Assembly (NCBI GenBank): GCA_009760855.2 | Contig: WPIO01000076.1 | Span: forward strand, 1,641,501 to 1,705,500 | Reading direction: 5' to 3' | DNA from: Cristatella mucedo | Taxonomy: Eukaryota > Bryozoa > Phylactolaemata > Cristatellidae | DNA length: 64,000 bases | Shown: positions 1-19,100 of the stretch, piece after piece | How the letters are laid out: every line of letters starts with the position of its first letter | Numbering within the stretch: position 1 is the first letter of the stretch | Program-made: the position numbers and the translations under genes | The notes under the pieces: generated by a model | Told to the model about the DNA's origin: nothing | The model's database searches: none | What the model saw: only the letters and a program-made list of their open reading frames with translations

Positions 1-56
1 CGAGCTACAGACGCTGTACAACCGTATTCGGCGTCCTCCGAATTCTCCTGATGTTG

Positions 57-304
<248 letters not shown>

Positions 305-794
305 GTCGACCTCCTCGGATAAACAGCCCGCCCTCTTCCCTCTCTTCCAGAGAAAACGAGTCCGGCACGGCCGTTGAAACGGAGCCGAAGACGAAGAAGG
401 AACCCCGAGCGAGTGTGGCCCTACCAGTATGTAACAATCCGGGACGAGTTGACAAGTCAGCCGATATTGACCAGCCTGCTAGTCCTACAACGACCGCTGC
501 ATCCTCTTGCTCATTACTTGAGAACGCAGGTGCTTTTAAGCCACCTCTCTCGTTTTCACGGAAAACCGTCGAGCACCTCTAGGACGCTAGCGGCGACACC
601 GACCTCGGGCGAGCGTTGCCCTATTCTTAAATTGCCAGCCGCGACTATACGGTTGACAGGCCAACAGCCGATATCAATCACCTCATGATCTTACCACGAC
701 AGCTGCATCCTCTTGCTCAGCGCTCTGGGTCAGTTGTTTTTTCTGCTGACCAGTCCTTGTGCGCCCTAAAATTGAGCCAGGCCGGTGCGGTGCT

Positions 795-1030
795 ACAATT
801 TTATTGACCTTGCCAATGTCAGTGGCCAGTGGAGAACAATTTTTTTCAAAACTAAAACTAGTAAAACACTATCTTCGCTCCAAAAATGTGCCAAGAAAGA
901 CCTGTTGGGCTGGCAACAATTTCTACCAAATCATATTTAGCATCTTCTCTCGGCATTAAAGAAATGATCTGTGAGTTTGCCAAGAAAAAGCACGTAAAGC
1001 CAATTAGAACGTCAGCTATTCTAGAGTTGT
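795..1030 (+). pseudogene. hAT transposase C-terminal remnant, frameshifted
   Basis: The frame reads ILLTLPMSVASGEQFFSKLK and then LVKHYLRSK. This is the conserved start of the hAT-family C-terminal dimerisation region, usually of the form LTIPVSVASGERSFSKLKLIK. Near position 886 the match moves to the next frame (MCQERPVGLATISTKSYLA), which continues the same domain (typically MSQERLNGLALLSIE). The copy is therefore broken by a one-base indel. No N-terminal zinc finger, catalytic region or terminal inverted repeats were seen. It lies just upstream of the TMEM128 CpG-rich 5' region. Family identification is confident; subfamily is not. Confidence 0.8.
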
Positions 1031-1099
1031 ATGTATTACTGCATCTGTACATTTTATTAATGCATGTTTGAGAGCCGTTATGAGAATAAAATTGTATCA

Positions 1100-1394
1100 C
1101 CGTGCACAATGGATTTTATTCCACGACGGACCGGTGGGGGAGGTCGCGACTGATGGGGTAGGAGGTGTCGGACATCCGCTCTGGCCTAGCGCACCAAAAT
1201 GCCGTGCGACGACGTACGGCTGTTTATAGCACACAAACGGCCATCTTGTAGCGAGGCGGAAGTTGGAGTCGCTCGATACCACGCGCGGCAGCGCGGAGGT
1301 CAGGATCCAGGCTAATAGGGAGGTCATACGTTGCGCTGGCGCGGCGGCGGTCCGGCTTTTCAGACCTCCCCAATCAAAAGCGCCGCATCTAGCA
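1100..1394 (+). promoter_or_regulatory. CpG-rich 5' region of TMEM128
   Basis: A visibly GC- and CpG-rich stretch immediately upstream of the TMEM128 start codon, continuing through the first exon into the intron. No TATA box is obvious. It probably contains the core promoter and 5' UTR. The transcription start cannot be placed from sequence alone. Confidence 0.45.
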
Positions 1395-4300
1395 ATGGCT
1401 GCTGCGGGCGGAGACGGTATGGAGAGGATTCGCGAGGAGGTGCGGCGTCGCACCGCTGCAGCGTTCCTTAAGCAGTTTACGCCGGAGGAAGAAAAGAAGG
1501 CTGACGAACTGTTGAGACGACTGAGGTCGAAGCCCGACCCAATCTACAGCGTTCAGGTATGACCGGGCGGTGTATTTGTTTACTTTCCCTTTACCGACAG
1601 CGTCCTTCGTCGGGGGCGTTAGGGGACCATTCTGCTTTGGCGCCGCGGCCGTGGACGCGTGTCCGGTCGCTGAGACGCAAAGGCCAGTGCACGTGCGTGC
1701 CCTTTGGACGACCAGCGCCCGTCGTTTTTAGAAAGCGTTACCTTAGTTACGCGAGCGCTACCTCGACCGGCGCCACCCATGCGTGCCGCCGCACTTCCGT
1801 AGAAGGAAGGACGTTTGATTCGATAGCCGCTTGCGATGCGGTGGCTGCGATACGCCCCCTAAACACTCGCCGGCCGGCGAATGCTCAACAGCGACGCCTG
1901 CTGATCGCGTCCCTGCGCTAGCCTGTGAAATTGGGTTACAATTAAAGTAAAAGTGGGGGTCAGCTGATTCAACATTGAAGAATAGCCTATTGCAGGACTC
2001 GGAGCCACGACTCGTTTAGTGACGTGGGTCCCACCTAGGGGTCTAGACTAAGACTAAGACCTAGACCAAGTCTAGGGCCTAGACTAAGACTCGGGGTCTG
2101 GGCCTGTCAGTCTTTGACGCTGTCCGTATGGGAAGGCGAGTCGGTGACGACGCACTGGCCGCCTCGGCTAGACGTCACGGCGCCTCTGCCAGCATCGCTC
2201 CGCGATCTCGGCGACGATCTCGGAGCCTTCGACCTTCGCCCTACCCACCGTGCCTGCCTACCCCAGTAAGACGATATGTAATATTGCCGGACAGTGCTGC
2301 CCTCTCTGACCAGGCGTGGCCGACTGGGCGGCCTCACGGCAGAGCTCCCGATAGGGCGGGGCACCAGTGGTGTGCTTAAGTAGCATCGCCTGGCAGTGCC
2401 TGCAGCCTGTCGCAGAGGCATTGGTAATCCTGCTCACCAAGATCGCATGCCTACATGTCAGTGTAGTACACGCATTGCTTTTGGCTCGAAACTGTTCTAG
2501 ATTTCCTAACAGCAACGCAACTAGGCTAAACGCTCACAGGCCTCAAGGAAGTGCTACCGAATATGTTAATCCTACATGTCCTGTGTTAATCCTACACGTT
2601 CTGTGTGAGCTGCCATTGCTTCTTCATTGCCCAACTTGCCGGTTCGAGTCCTGCATGTATGGCAATTTGTTACCGCCGACTCTGAGCCGGATTGATTCTC
2701 GACTCGGCTGTACGGCTGCTATCTGCTCTATTCGGCTGTTGAATCAGCTTCCATTCCGCCTCTTCTTTTTTTTACTTTTGTTTTTACCTGCAGGAGGACC
2801 ACCACCATACTCTGGTCCCATTGGAATGTAGCCCATCCACCATCACTCCTATTATGTGCTACCTCTTGCATGATCTTTATTTAGCCCCTCATTTGCTGCA
2901 TTCTGGCCACGCCTTTGTTAACTTGACTCTTGTTGCGCAGGACTGAATTTTGATAAAAAGGGATCGGCGAAATGTAGGCCGTATGTGCTCTGCTACATGC
3001 ATTTGCTGATGCTGCACGCGCACGCTTGCCTCTCTGTGGCCATGCAAGAGGCTGGTCTGCATTGCCGACACGGGTTCGCTGTATCAAAGTCAAGGGCGCT
3101 CTTGATTGCTGCCCTGCTCTGCTACCGTCGGCACAGCTGAACGTATCAAGGCAGCATCCGCCACTAGCTTCTAGCCACGTGCTTCGAAGCGGCTTCTCGA
3201 CCAGTACCTGTCACTCGTTTACCAGTACCTGTCACACATCCAAGTTTCAAAAATTTGGTCCTGCTTAGAGGACTATTCTACAGCTAAGCTGATCTATGTG
3301 TTTGTAACATTCCGCCTAGACATCTGTTACTTACTACTCATAGGGTCGTCCAACTGGTGCAAGAAGATGCTTACAGTTGGCTCCGAAACTATGCAGCCGG
3401 GCTTGTATATCGTGAATTTAGCTGCTGCCTCATTCTGAACCAATTCTCACTGACTCACTGCACAGGCTGCCCGGCGAGCGGTGCTATTGACTTCTTGGTT
3501 CTCTGTCAGTCCCGTTTAGATCCCTTCATTCATTAATAATAATAATAATAATATTGCACTTGATAAAGCGCCCTCAGAGAACTTAATCTCTTTCTAGGCG
3601 CTTTACATTTGCTGCAAAGTGATACACAATAGAATAGTAAGTAAAATCATGCTTGAAAAACAAACAAAATGAATAACATGGTTAGGGGTTACATGCACTG
3701 GGTCAGCATGCAAATGTGGTTAGTGGCAGCATGAACAGTGTCAGCACGCATAAGCACATCGAGGACGAATCACAAGGACCCACTAAATGCTGTCCTAAAT
3801 AGGTATGTTTTTAAGTTTCTTTTAAATGTGGTCAGGTCAGGGGATATTCTGATGCAGGTCGGGAGGGAGTTCCAGGCTGTGGGAGCATACGAGCTAAATG
3901 CACGGTCTCCAAAGGATTTAAGGTTTGTACGAGGTATTTCTAGACTGTTGGATTCCGAAAAGCGAGTGGTACGATGCTTTGCCTGATGGGGTAGTATCTC
4001 TGAAAGATAGGCTGGAGCCATAGAATGAAGAGACCTAAAAGTGAGCGACAAAACCTTGAAGTCAATCCGTTGCTTGACTGGTAACCAGTGCAGGTCGGCG
4101 AGAAGTGGAGTAATGTGGCAACTGCGACGCTCACGACAGACAAGCCTAGCTGCAGAGTTTTGCACCAGCTGCAATCGCCTGATCGCACATGCTGGTAGGC
4201 CAGTAAGCAGTGAGTTGCAGAAGTCGAGACGAGATGTCACGAATGCATGGACCAACTTGGACGTGGTATCCTTATCTAAACAAGCCCTAATTTTAGCAAT

Positions 4301-7300
4301 GTTATGAAGCTGAAAATAGGCTGATTTGACTGTGGAGCTGATGTGGTCGTCTAACGAGAGGTCGCTTTGGAATATGACACCTAGATTTCGAGCTGATGCA
4401 ACTGGAGATATGCTGGCAGAGCCAATTTTGAAAGTCAGCCTTTCCAATTTCTGAATAACACTAGGTTTGCCCATAACTAGTAAGTTATTTTTATCATCGT
4501 TTAGTTTTAGAAAATTTGCTGCCATCCATGATCGGATGTCATCAATGCATGCAGCAAGTGAGTTGAGAGAATTTGAGGTGCTCGAAGGCTCGGAGGGATC
4601 AAAGCAAAGGTACAACTGAGTGTCATCCGCATAGAAGTGAAAGCCTAGATTGTGCTTGGCAATCACATCAGCGAGAGGGAGAGTATAAACGGTGAAAAGG
4701 ACCGGACCTAGCACAGAGCCCTGAGGTACTCCATATTTTAGAGGTACTTCAGATGATCTTTCTCCATTCACGTCAACACTCTGGAGTCTCCCACTGAGAT
4801 AGGACCTGAACCACTGCAGAGCAGTGCCAGTGATGCCCAGGCGAGATGAGAGGCGCTCTAGAAGTACTTTGTGATCGATGGTATCAAAAGCTGCCGAAAG
4901 ATCGAGCAAAACAAGAAGAGAGACACTCTACCCATGTCCGCATTCCTAAGTAGGTCGTTGTATACCCGAAGCAATGCTGACTCTGTGGAGTGATTAGCTC
5001 TAAAGCCAGACTGGAACTTACTAGCAAGGTGTGAGGTTTCGATATACGAGTTCAGCTGGTCTGCCACGACCCGTTCCAGTGTCTTTGATATGAATGGTAG
5101 AAGGGAGACTGGGCGGTAGTTGCTTAAGTTCTCTTGGTCTAGTGTAGCTTTCTTGAGAAGTGGCCTGACTACAGCTTTTTTGAAAGGTGCTGGGACCTGA
5201 CCTGAGGCTAATGACATATTAATGATGTTGGTTATGCATGGCAGCAGCAGATCAATGCAACGTAGGAACAGGACAGTGGGAATAGGGTCCAGTGGACTTG
5301 TTGTCTTCTTTGATTGAGATACGAGCTTTAGGACTACGTCACTGGTGACCTGTTTAAATGCAGACATTGAGGCGCAGCCAGGAACCGAGGAACAGCATTC
5401 TAGTGGGAAGGTTGTCATCGCAGGGATGGATTCCCTGATTTTGTCTATCTTCTGCACAAAGAATCGAGAGAAGCGATCGGCTAGATCATCACAGGGATCA
5501 TCTGGTAAGGAGCTAACCTGGGAACGGTTGAGGAGATGGTTTATTGTCGACATCATCATTCTCTCATCGATCCAACCTACCTCTCCAAATGCTTTCAAAT
5601 AAGGCTAGGCATCATACCACAGGCTCTTCTGACAAAAGTCGTTTAGCTTTGCCTCTGGCCAAGCTCAAATCCTTTTGAGACAGTGCCTTTAGTTCGTTCG
5701 GCTCCTAAAGTCTGGTGCTCACTCCTGACGGACATCACGGTGTCCCATGACCTGATGATATTAAAAGGAAGCTAAAAAATCCACCCTTCTTCGAGCATTT
5801 GCTCCCTCTGTTCGATTTGTTGGTCACGTGTGCTGACATTTGTGCATGCTGCTTACACCAATCAATTACACGACAAGCTTCCAATCCAGCAAATGTAAAA
5901 TTTGATGGCTTGCTTCTTTTTTGGCACATCTAATAAGTGTCTAGAATCCAATGCTGCCCATGCCCCTAATCGAATACATCCTTATCATGAGGGTGTCTGT
6001 TGCAATTTAGTGGAGTAATGCCTTTTGTAGTAGATGCCTAATTTGTAAGGATAGCCACAGGGGTGCATGCATGTGCCCTGGAATGCCATTTCACATTCCT
6101 GAGAATTGGGGCTCTTTGCATGCTCCTGCAAAACCAGGGTGGACATCGTCGGCAAGTGCATCCAGGCATGCTGTGCACAGGAACGGGAGGAAGTAGGTAG
6201 CAGTGCCTGATTGCAGGCAATGTGTGTGGTCAGTGGATGTGTGGCTGGCAGTTAAGAGGCTAGCCGAGCATCTCATCGAACTTTGCCCTGCGCTTCTGCG
6301 GCCAGATCACATAATTCATCCAGCTGCCGGAAAGCATCCAGTCAGAACTGCTTGCAGTGACTGCTGCCAGCGCTTGTCTCACTCTTGTACGAGCTAAGCG
6401 TTGTTTACAGTGAGGGTTCATCGGCGCCCATCCGAGGAGCACCGCTAGATCGCATGACATCCTACAGATGCTGATGGCTTTCGGGGCGGACGTTACAGGG
6501 CCCCTCTCCTTATATTCGGACCTAGGCGAATTATATGCAGGCCACCAAGAAGGCACACCTCTACTGCTGTTGCCTTTTGGCTGGCTGTCGATGATCGGCC
6601 ATCGATTATTTATTATTGTTAAACGCTGTATGATTTGTATCATCGGCAACCGATTATTATCGCCTGCCCCCTCTCAGGAGGTAAGGTGCTGCTAGGTGCA
6701 AGGTGCTGTACTCCACTGCAATCGGTGGCGATAGCCGTGAAGGCTCATCTGCTGCCATACAAATGAGGCTCCTAAAAGGCTGTGCTGGTGTGCCGTTAAA
6801 ATCTACACCCTGTCATAACTGGATGCCGAAAGCACAGTTTACTGTGGGCTGTTAATTAGTAGGCTAGGCACCGGCTCAAGCATACTAACGAGTATAACTA
6901 TATTGCTATTCAATAAATGAACCACCGAGGTGGCCTTCTCCCCAGACCAGATCATCAGTCCTTGCTGTTGCTTCCAGCTCCAGGTTAGTTATTCGTGGCT
7001 AGATCTCAAGTTGCTCCTAACCCCAAGTGCAACAACACAACAATGATGCCAAAGGCCAGCCGACAAATGGCTTCGAAAAATAATTTAAGGAATTCTGGTT
7101 TAAAACAGATTAATAAGTAGAGTATTTAATTCGTGGAAAATAAACTCATAGTATAACTCACATAACACTATAATGTATGCCAGCTTTTAAATATATTTTG
7201 AAATGGTGTAGTGATATAGAAAGAGTTAATATAGCTTAATATTGTTAAGCTAATAATTGTGCCCCGAAGGTAATTGTACACTAGGACTGTTCCATATGTT

Positions 7301-8500
7301 ATTATCAATGCCTCCAGGCTTCGATTACGGCTAACATATTTTAACTTAGGCCAAGTGTTACGTACAGTTATTAGTAATTTAATTTTGATATATTTTTATA
7401 ATTGTTGCAGAGCAATAGTTGCATTATTAATACATGAGGAAACTTGACATACCGTCGGTTCTGCCCTACCAACCGTTTAATGCAATATTTGTTTATTTTT
7501 GGTAAAATAGTAACTGATTTGGAAGGCAGAAAAGCCACAATAAGATCATTTAAATTATGTGTTTACAAAACATTATAGTTGTAAGCTTTTTTCATGCTCG
7601 TTTTGTGTTTGCGGATTAAGCAGCCTCATTTGCATAGCAGCAGAAGAGCCTTAACAGCTATTGCCGCTGCTTGCTGTGGGTAATAAAGGACCGATCACTA
7701 CAGGACTCGAACTCAAGACATGTGTCGTGAAGAGGGAGGGAAAGCCTTACCCCCTGGGCCAAGTTCCAAGGGCGATGATTAGTCGAGGTTGCTAGCATTG
7801 CCAGATTTTGTCTTGCGCTCTTGCTCGGACGCTGCTCTGGGCTACTCTACCTAGTGAATGCCGACTGACTAAGGCCAATCGCCCTTGATTTCGGCCATCA
7901 GCTGCTCCTTTGAAGTCTGAGAGGGGGACAGCTGCCCCCTCGGCTCTGCCACCCACCGATAGCACCGCTACCTGCTGCAGTGGCAGGGGTGCATTTGCAG
8001 CCCTCCCCCCCCCCCTGTTCCTCAGGGACTATTCTGTGAGATGCATATTTTTTGCACTGATCATCCTACTTCCTACTATATGGGGGGAGCCTCACTTAGG
8101 GCTGTGAGCTGACTTCCGCTGACGTTTTGCGTTGTAGAACGTCTTGTGGATCGTAGCTGCCATGGCCGTCTTTCGGCTAACTGACTTTGCCTACGTCGTC
8201 CTGTACGACGAGGCCGTCGATCGGCCGTGGCTGCTCGTGGGCAGCGTTCTCTTAGGCATCAACGTTGCGTGCTGCCTATTCTGCGTCGTCTGGCTTTCGT
8301 GGATAAAGAAAATCAAAGATGACGACTGGGACAAGCACTACCCGCTTGTCATTCCAGTGGCCACGGCCGCGTTCGTCTTGTGCGCCTTCTTCTGGCTCGG
8401 CGCCCTGTGGCCCGTGTGGGGCGTTCTCACCATTCCCATACTCGGCATCCAGTTCATGGGCTTTGCTGTGTTCATCGCCATGATTCCCGGCATCCTCTGA
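1395..8500 (+). CDS. TMEM128: TMEM128-like four-pass membrane protein, two coding exons
   Basis: Coding exons are 1395-1556 (54 codons, ending before GTATGA) and 8138-8500 (after TTGTAG, phase 0, stop TGA at 8498), giving 174 residues; human TMEM128 has about 165. The first exon encodes a charged N-terminus rich in Glu, Lys and Arg (FTPEEEKKADELLRRLR), presumably cytosolic. The second encodes four hydrophobic segments at roughly residues 55-76, 84-106, 122-142 and 146-170. The C-terminal half carries the family signature: a YPLVIPVATAAF segment (human YPALIPITTASF), then ALWPVW and QFMGFAVFI. The exon 2 family match is strong. Its join to exon 1 rests on matching phase, the length and the CpG-rich start. 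An extra small exon in the 6.6-kb intron is not excluded. Molecular function of the family is not established. Confidence 0.8.
2034..2098. repeat. Clustered CTAGAC / CTAAGAC repeats
   Basis: About 65 bp in the TMEM128 intron built from short variants of TCTAGACTAAGAC and its partial inverse (GACCTAGACC), giving overlapping direct and inverted repeats of 7-13 bp. The order is irregular. It looks like a small degenerate satellite. Confidence 0.6.
2600..2768 (+). mobile_element. SINE family A, degenerate copy
   Basis: A box B-like GGTTCGAGTCC is followed by a body and end resembling family A (CTGCTATCTGCTC, then GGCTGTTGAATCAGCTT). The 5' tRNA-like part is weak. It lies inside the TMEM128 intron. 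Confidence 0.55.
3534..5600 (-). mobile_element. L2/CR1-type LINE, 5'-truncated, frameshifted
   Basis: A minus-strand non-LTR element. On the plus strand it begins with the reversed tail (TAATAA repeats, then the complement of a GAGGGCGCTTTATCAAGTGC end). It encodes reverse transcriptase in two frames: 5598-4858 carries the N-terminal RT part ([25 protein letters not shown]) and 4909-3770 carries the catalytic part (AAFDTIDH, GVPQGSVLGP, FHFYADDTQLY) and C-terminus. Compared with the copy at 53.7 kb it has two extra bases near 4917, which explains the frame change. No endonuclease domain or ORF1 is present, so it is 5' truncated and dead. It sits in the TMEM128 intron in antisense. Clade L2/CR1 is inferred from the RT motifs and the ATT-repeat tail. 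Confidence 0.9.
5601..5762 (+). mobile_element. LINE RT C-terminal fragment, opposite orientation
   Basis: This abuts the 5' end of the minus-strand LINE but reads on the plus strand. It aligns with the last part of the LINE ORF (compare GCTAGGCATC and AAGTCGTTTAGCT at about 20475 and 29100). The two pieces meet head to head, as with 5' inversion during target-primed reverse transcription, or two independent insertions. From 5763 to 6690 I see nothing recognisable. Confidence 0.65.
6700..6790 (+). mobile_element. SINE family A, 3' part
   Basis: Contains the family A core (GGTGGCGATAGCCGTGAAGG, then CTGCTGCCATACAAATGAGGC). The tRNA-like head is not preserved. Confidence 0.6.
7060..7610. other. 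AT-rich intronic stretch without recognised feature
   Basis: About 550 bp in the TMEM128 intron, clearly richer in A and T than its surroundings. It has no long open frame and no repeat I recognise. It could be an old transposon body. Confidence 0.4.
7612..7775 (-). mobile_element. SINE family A, near full-length
   Basis: On the minus strand a tRNA-like head is visible: box A-like TTGGCCCAGGGGGTAAGGC, then box B-like GAGTTCGAGTCCTG. The family A core and end follow (AGGCTCTTCTGCTGCTATGC, AATGAGGCTGCTTAA). It sits about 360 bp upstream of TMEM128 exon 2. Confidence 0.75.
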
Positions 8501-9174
8501 TGATGCTCGACTTATGTAAAAACTAACCAATCGCTCGCTGAGCGCACGCGCTGGGGTACGTAGGAAGCCCCCCTCGGTGCTCCGACCTCTTGTGCACGGG
8601 CCCTGAGGCAGCAGCGGCGGTCCTGCACTCGTGTGCAGCCCGACTCGCTGCTGGCCGCGTGACAGCAGCCTGGCAGCGCCAGGTTGGGTGCAGTGGCTGT
8701 GTCCACCACCGAAGTTGCCGCCTGCACCCAAGCAGTGACCCGGAAGTGTGGCGCTGTGGCAGAAATGTGGTGCGAGCGCCTTCTGTTCTCGCCAACTGCA
8801 TGAGTGTTGGCGCGTTCGGCGCCCCCTACCACTTCCGCTGCTGCAACGTGGCCACTCGCCTACATGCTTTTATTATTGTTCTAGAGCACAGAGCAAGCGT
8901 AGCTCTCCATCTCTCGTCCGAGAAATTTGAGCAGTGGAAATTCAAACCCGCGGTCGGTCTTTGTTGAATGGATTAAGTCGAATTCTTTTTCTTTTTCCAC
9001 ATGAAAGTGGCACGGCATTAATAGAACTGCGTGCTTCTCTGCTTATGCTGACTCTTCTGCTTGTGTGTCGTGCCAGCAAGCTAGCAGAGCAGCACATCAC
9101 AGCAGAATCTCCCGGCGGAGGCACAGAAGCTGGCACGAGCCGAGTCATGGCGTTAATCCCGAGCTCGCACTACT
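8501..9174. other. Convergent intergenic / 3' UTR interval between TMEM128 and NENF
   Basis: The TMEM128 stop and the NENF stop face each other across 674 bp. Both 3' UTRs must fit here or overlap. The first 400 bp are GC-rich. Open frames on both strands show no domain I recognise. Confidence 0.6.
8869..8874 (-). terminator. Candidate polyadenylation signal for NENF
   Basis: AATAAA on the minus strand, about 300 bp downstream of the NENF stop codon. This is the only canonical hexamer I noticed between the two convergent genes on that strand. Confidence 0.4.
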
Positions 9175-16026
<6,852 letters not shown>

Positions 16027-16148
16027 GATGGAGGCGGGGCTCGCGAGGAAACCCTTACAGGAAGTACCCGGTGTAGGAGGCGGGTCACTGACGCCATACT
16101 GTCCGCTACCGGTTGCAAAAGAACTGGTGTTCATCCGCAATCATCGCG
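16027..16148. promoter_or_regulatory. Bidirectional NENF/ACTR2 promoter region
   Basis: 122 bp separate the divergent NENF and ACTR2 start codons and must contain both 5' UTRs and core promoters. No TATA box is seen. Visible motifs are an ETS/GABP-like ACAGGAAGT at 16057-16065, a GC box-like GGCGGG, and a CRE-like TGACGCCA at about 16089-16096. Motif roles are inferred from sequence only. Confidence 0.65.
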
Positions 16149-19100
16149 ATGGATAGTCAGGGCAGGAAAGTCCTGGTTTGCGACAATGGAACAGGGGTGC
16201 GTATTTTGCGCGGTGGCTCAGTGTTTCTTAGCGGTGCACGCCTCTTTGTTGGTGAGTTCAGTACCGGTACCGGTAGTTAGGCCCATTATCGCTTCCTGGT
16301 TCCGGAAACCAGGTCTGACTGCTAGCCCTCCCAAGTTGGTAAGCGCCGTGCAAGCCTTGGCGGAAAACTTGCGGCCGCTGCGGCGAATGCTGGGCGTGCT
16401 CGTAGCCGCGCCGCCGCAATGAGACTCGTGGAGAAACTAGGTTACGCCTTACGCTGTACCACCTTTGCCTGCTCTGCGGCTTCACTTCCTGCATGTTCCA
16501 TCTGAGCCCCTGTAGCTACCAAATACAGCCGGGCGGTCGATTACAGCTCTAGATTTGGGCGTGTGCCTCTAGGACGTAGTTGACCTCGTGGCTTGCGAGG
16601 TGCTGTGCCAGCCGTTGGCCTGCAGTCGCTGTATGCAACTCAGTCCTGATCGATTTGGCTTATTGCTTTTCGCGGCCGAACTTGCAGTTCGTCAAGTGTG
16701 GCTTCGCTGGATCCAACTTCCCAGCTCACACCTTCCCATCGCTTGTCGGACGCCCTATCATACGGTCGACAGTGTCAGTTGGAGACATACAAGTCAAGGT
16801 AAAGCTTAGCCCAAACAACCCGGAAGATGCAGCTGTGCCTTGCGTGTGCTCTTCCGCTCGGAACACCATTTGAATCTATTTAGGATGTCATGGTTGGAGA
16901 TGAAGCCAGCCAGCTCAGATCAATGCTGGAAGTAAATTACCCCATGGAGAATGGTATAGTTCGCAATTGGGACGATATGATGCTGATTTGGGATTATACA
17001 TTTGGTGCCGAGCGCCTCAACGTCAACCCAACCGAGTGCAAGATCTTGCTCACCGAGCCCCCTATGAATCCGAATAAGAATCGCGAGAAGATGATTGAGG
17101 TATGAGGCCGGAAGCTTTTCATGTCATTAAGTGAGAACATGTGGCATCCAGTCGAGTCTGCCCTGACCAGGGTTGAGATCCGACGCTAGTTGCTGAATTT
17201 AGAAATTTACGCTGGCTTGTCATGGCTACACCCCATTGCGTTCAGTCGCCGAGTCTTTCGAGTATTCTAGTGCTTCCAGTTTGCATCAGCCTGCCATTTG
17301 TGCTTGCTCAGTTCCCTTGCACATGCTGATGCTGTAAATTGAGTTTTATCGTATGCCTACTTGGTATCGAATCATGTTTTCTGTGTGCAAAATAATGTTG
17401 CAGGTAATCCCTACTAAGTTTCGATTCTGACCACTTCTGCATTAAGTTTAACAGTGGGTCCTAGACCTGTTGATTCTCCTAGTCAGATGCTTTACTTGTG
17501 TGTAAAATGTGTTGTGTAATTGCTTCAGTAGCATCCAGCAATGTGCTGCTGTGCAGTCTCTCCATTGATTTGTCTTGGCAAGCTGGCCAGCGCAATGTCA
17601 CGCCTTGCTAGAAATTCTGCATTGCCTAGCTGAAATTACCGATAGTAGTAGCTTAAGTGGACCATGATTGATCCAATTTCTTTGACTTGTTAATTTACCA
17701 TGTCCTGTTAAATGTACCGTGCCCAGACTAAGCTTGGCAGTGGTTACTGACTAGACCATGCACTTTTCCTTATGGTCAAAACTTAACTGTTAAGATCTTC
17801 ACCTGACCATACTTTATTGTTTACTAGCTTCAAGTTATCCAACTAGCTTAAACTTTTCTAGTGGCTGGTGTCTATGAATGAAAGAACTGCATTTATGCTC
17901 TATGCCTGGCAGAACCTAGGTGTTCCAATATGTCTCCTAGCATAGCCAGAGGTTGCAGCACCTATAACTCCCTACTTGCTCTCATATGTTCTTGCAGCAG
18001 CATGCATAGCCCCAATGATTGTCTGTTGGAAAAGGTGCATACTTTCCTTGATTGGGTGCTAGGACTTGTAGTTGGTAGTGTGGGCAATCATTGCTTGCTA
18101 CCTGCTGCTGGTGTCTTTTCTATACAAGTAGTTAGGTATGTGTGTTCTGCATGGCTCCTGGATAATCATGTGACTGTGCATTTGGTTATTATCCAGTCCC
18201 CACCTGCCGGTATGCATTGGATGCTCCGTAAGATATCTCTCATCAGACATCAGCATGTCTGTGATGCTAAACACTGTTTACTGTTTACGAGTTAAGTCTG
18301 TGCTTCTGTGTATAGGGAAGTGGGACAGCATTGTACATGGTATTGCTAGTGTTTGCAGTCTGTTTTTGAGTTACTCGGTGTTGCTAGTGGGATACTACTT
18401 GAATTGCCAAAGGCACTAACCTGTGCATGACTATTGCCTCAAAGCTGTCTTGAAGAACCATCGAACATAAGACATTGGTGGCTTTGTGGTCCTAGAACAC
18501 ATTTGCTGCTGATCTACACTGCAAATGCAAGGCTAAATAGTAGGCCCCTTGTGAACTTTGTATATTTGTTAGCAAATAGTCGTGATGGTCAAGCTTCAGG
18601 TGGTTTGCTAGCTGCCAAGCCGAAGTGCATGCCTGGCACTGAGCTTGCAAGCAGGTTGCTGCTCGTGGTTGTAGGAAGGGCTTGTCAGGGCAATTTGATT
18701 GCTTATATGTGATAGTGAATGCTTGGCTAAAAGTTTAGGTTCTGTCTCTCTTACTCTATCTCTCTCGCGTCATCTCTATCTATTCAATCTCTATTCTTTG
18801 CACTCTGGTTTATACTTTGTTTCGATAAGTTCTTAGTGTGGACCGAGCTTACATTGCACGGCATCAGGCTCACATTTGTGGTCTGCATGACGAATCTTGA
18901 GCTGAAAATCTTAGTGCTGGCCATGTGTTACAAAGCCTCAATCGGTGATTGTACTGGAAAGTAAGTAATTCTCGAATTTACTTCAGCACATGGTAGGCTC
19001 ATCGTCTGCTAATCCTGGGGATACTTCTTCAGGCAGCATTACTGTATGCCGAGGATATCCATCGTGTCAATTTCACTGCTATCCCATCGGCTCGGAGACA

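Noticed and set aside
3738-4307. Plus-strand frames over LINE copies (also 54220-54486 and 57512-57778)
   Set aside because: Antisense shadows of the reverse-transcriptase frame, repeated in each LINE copy.
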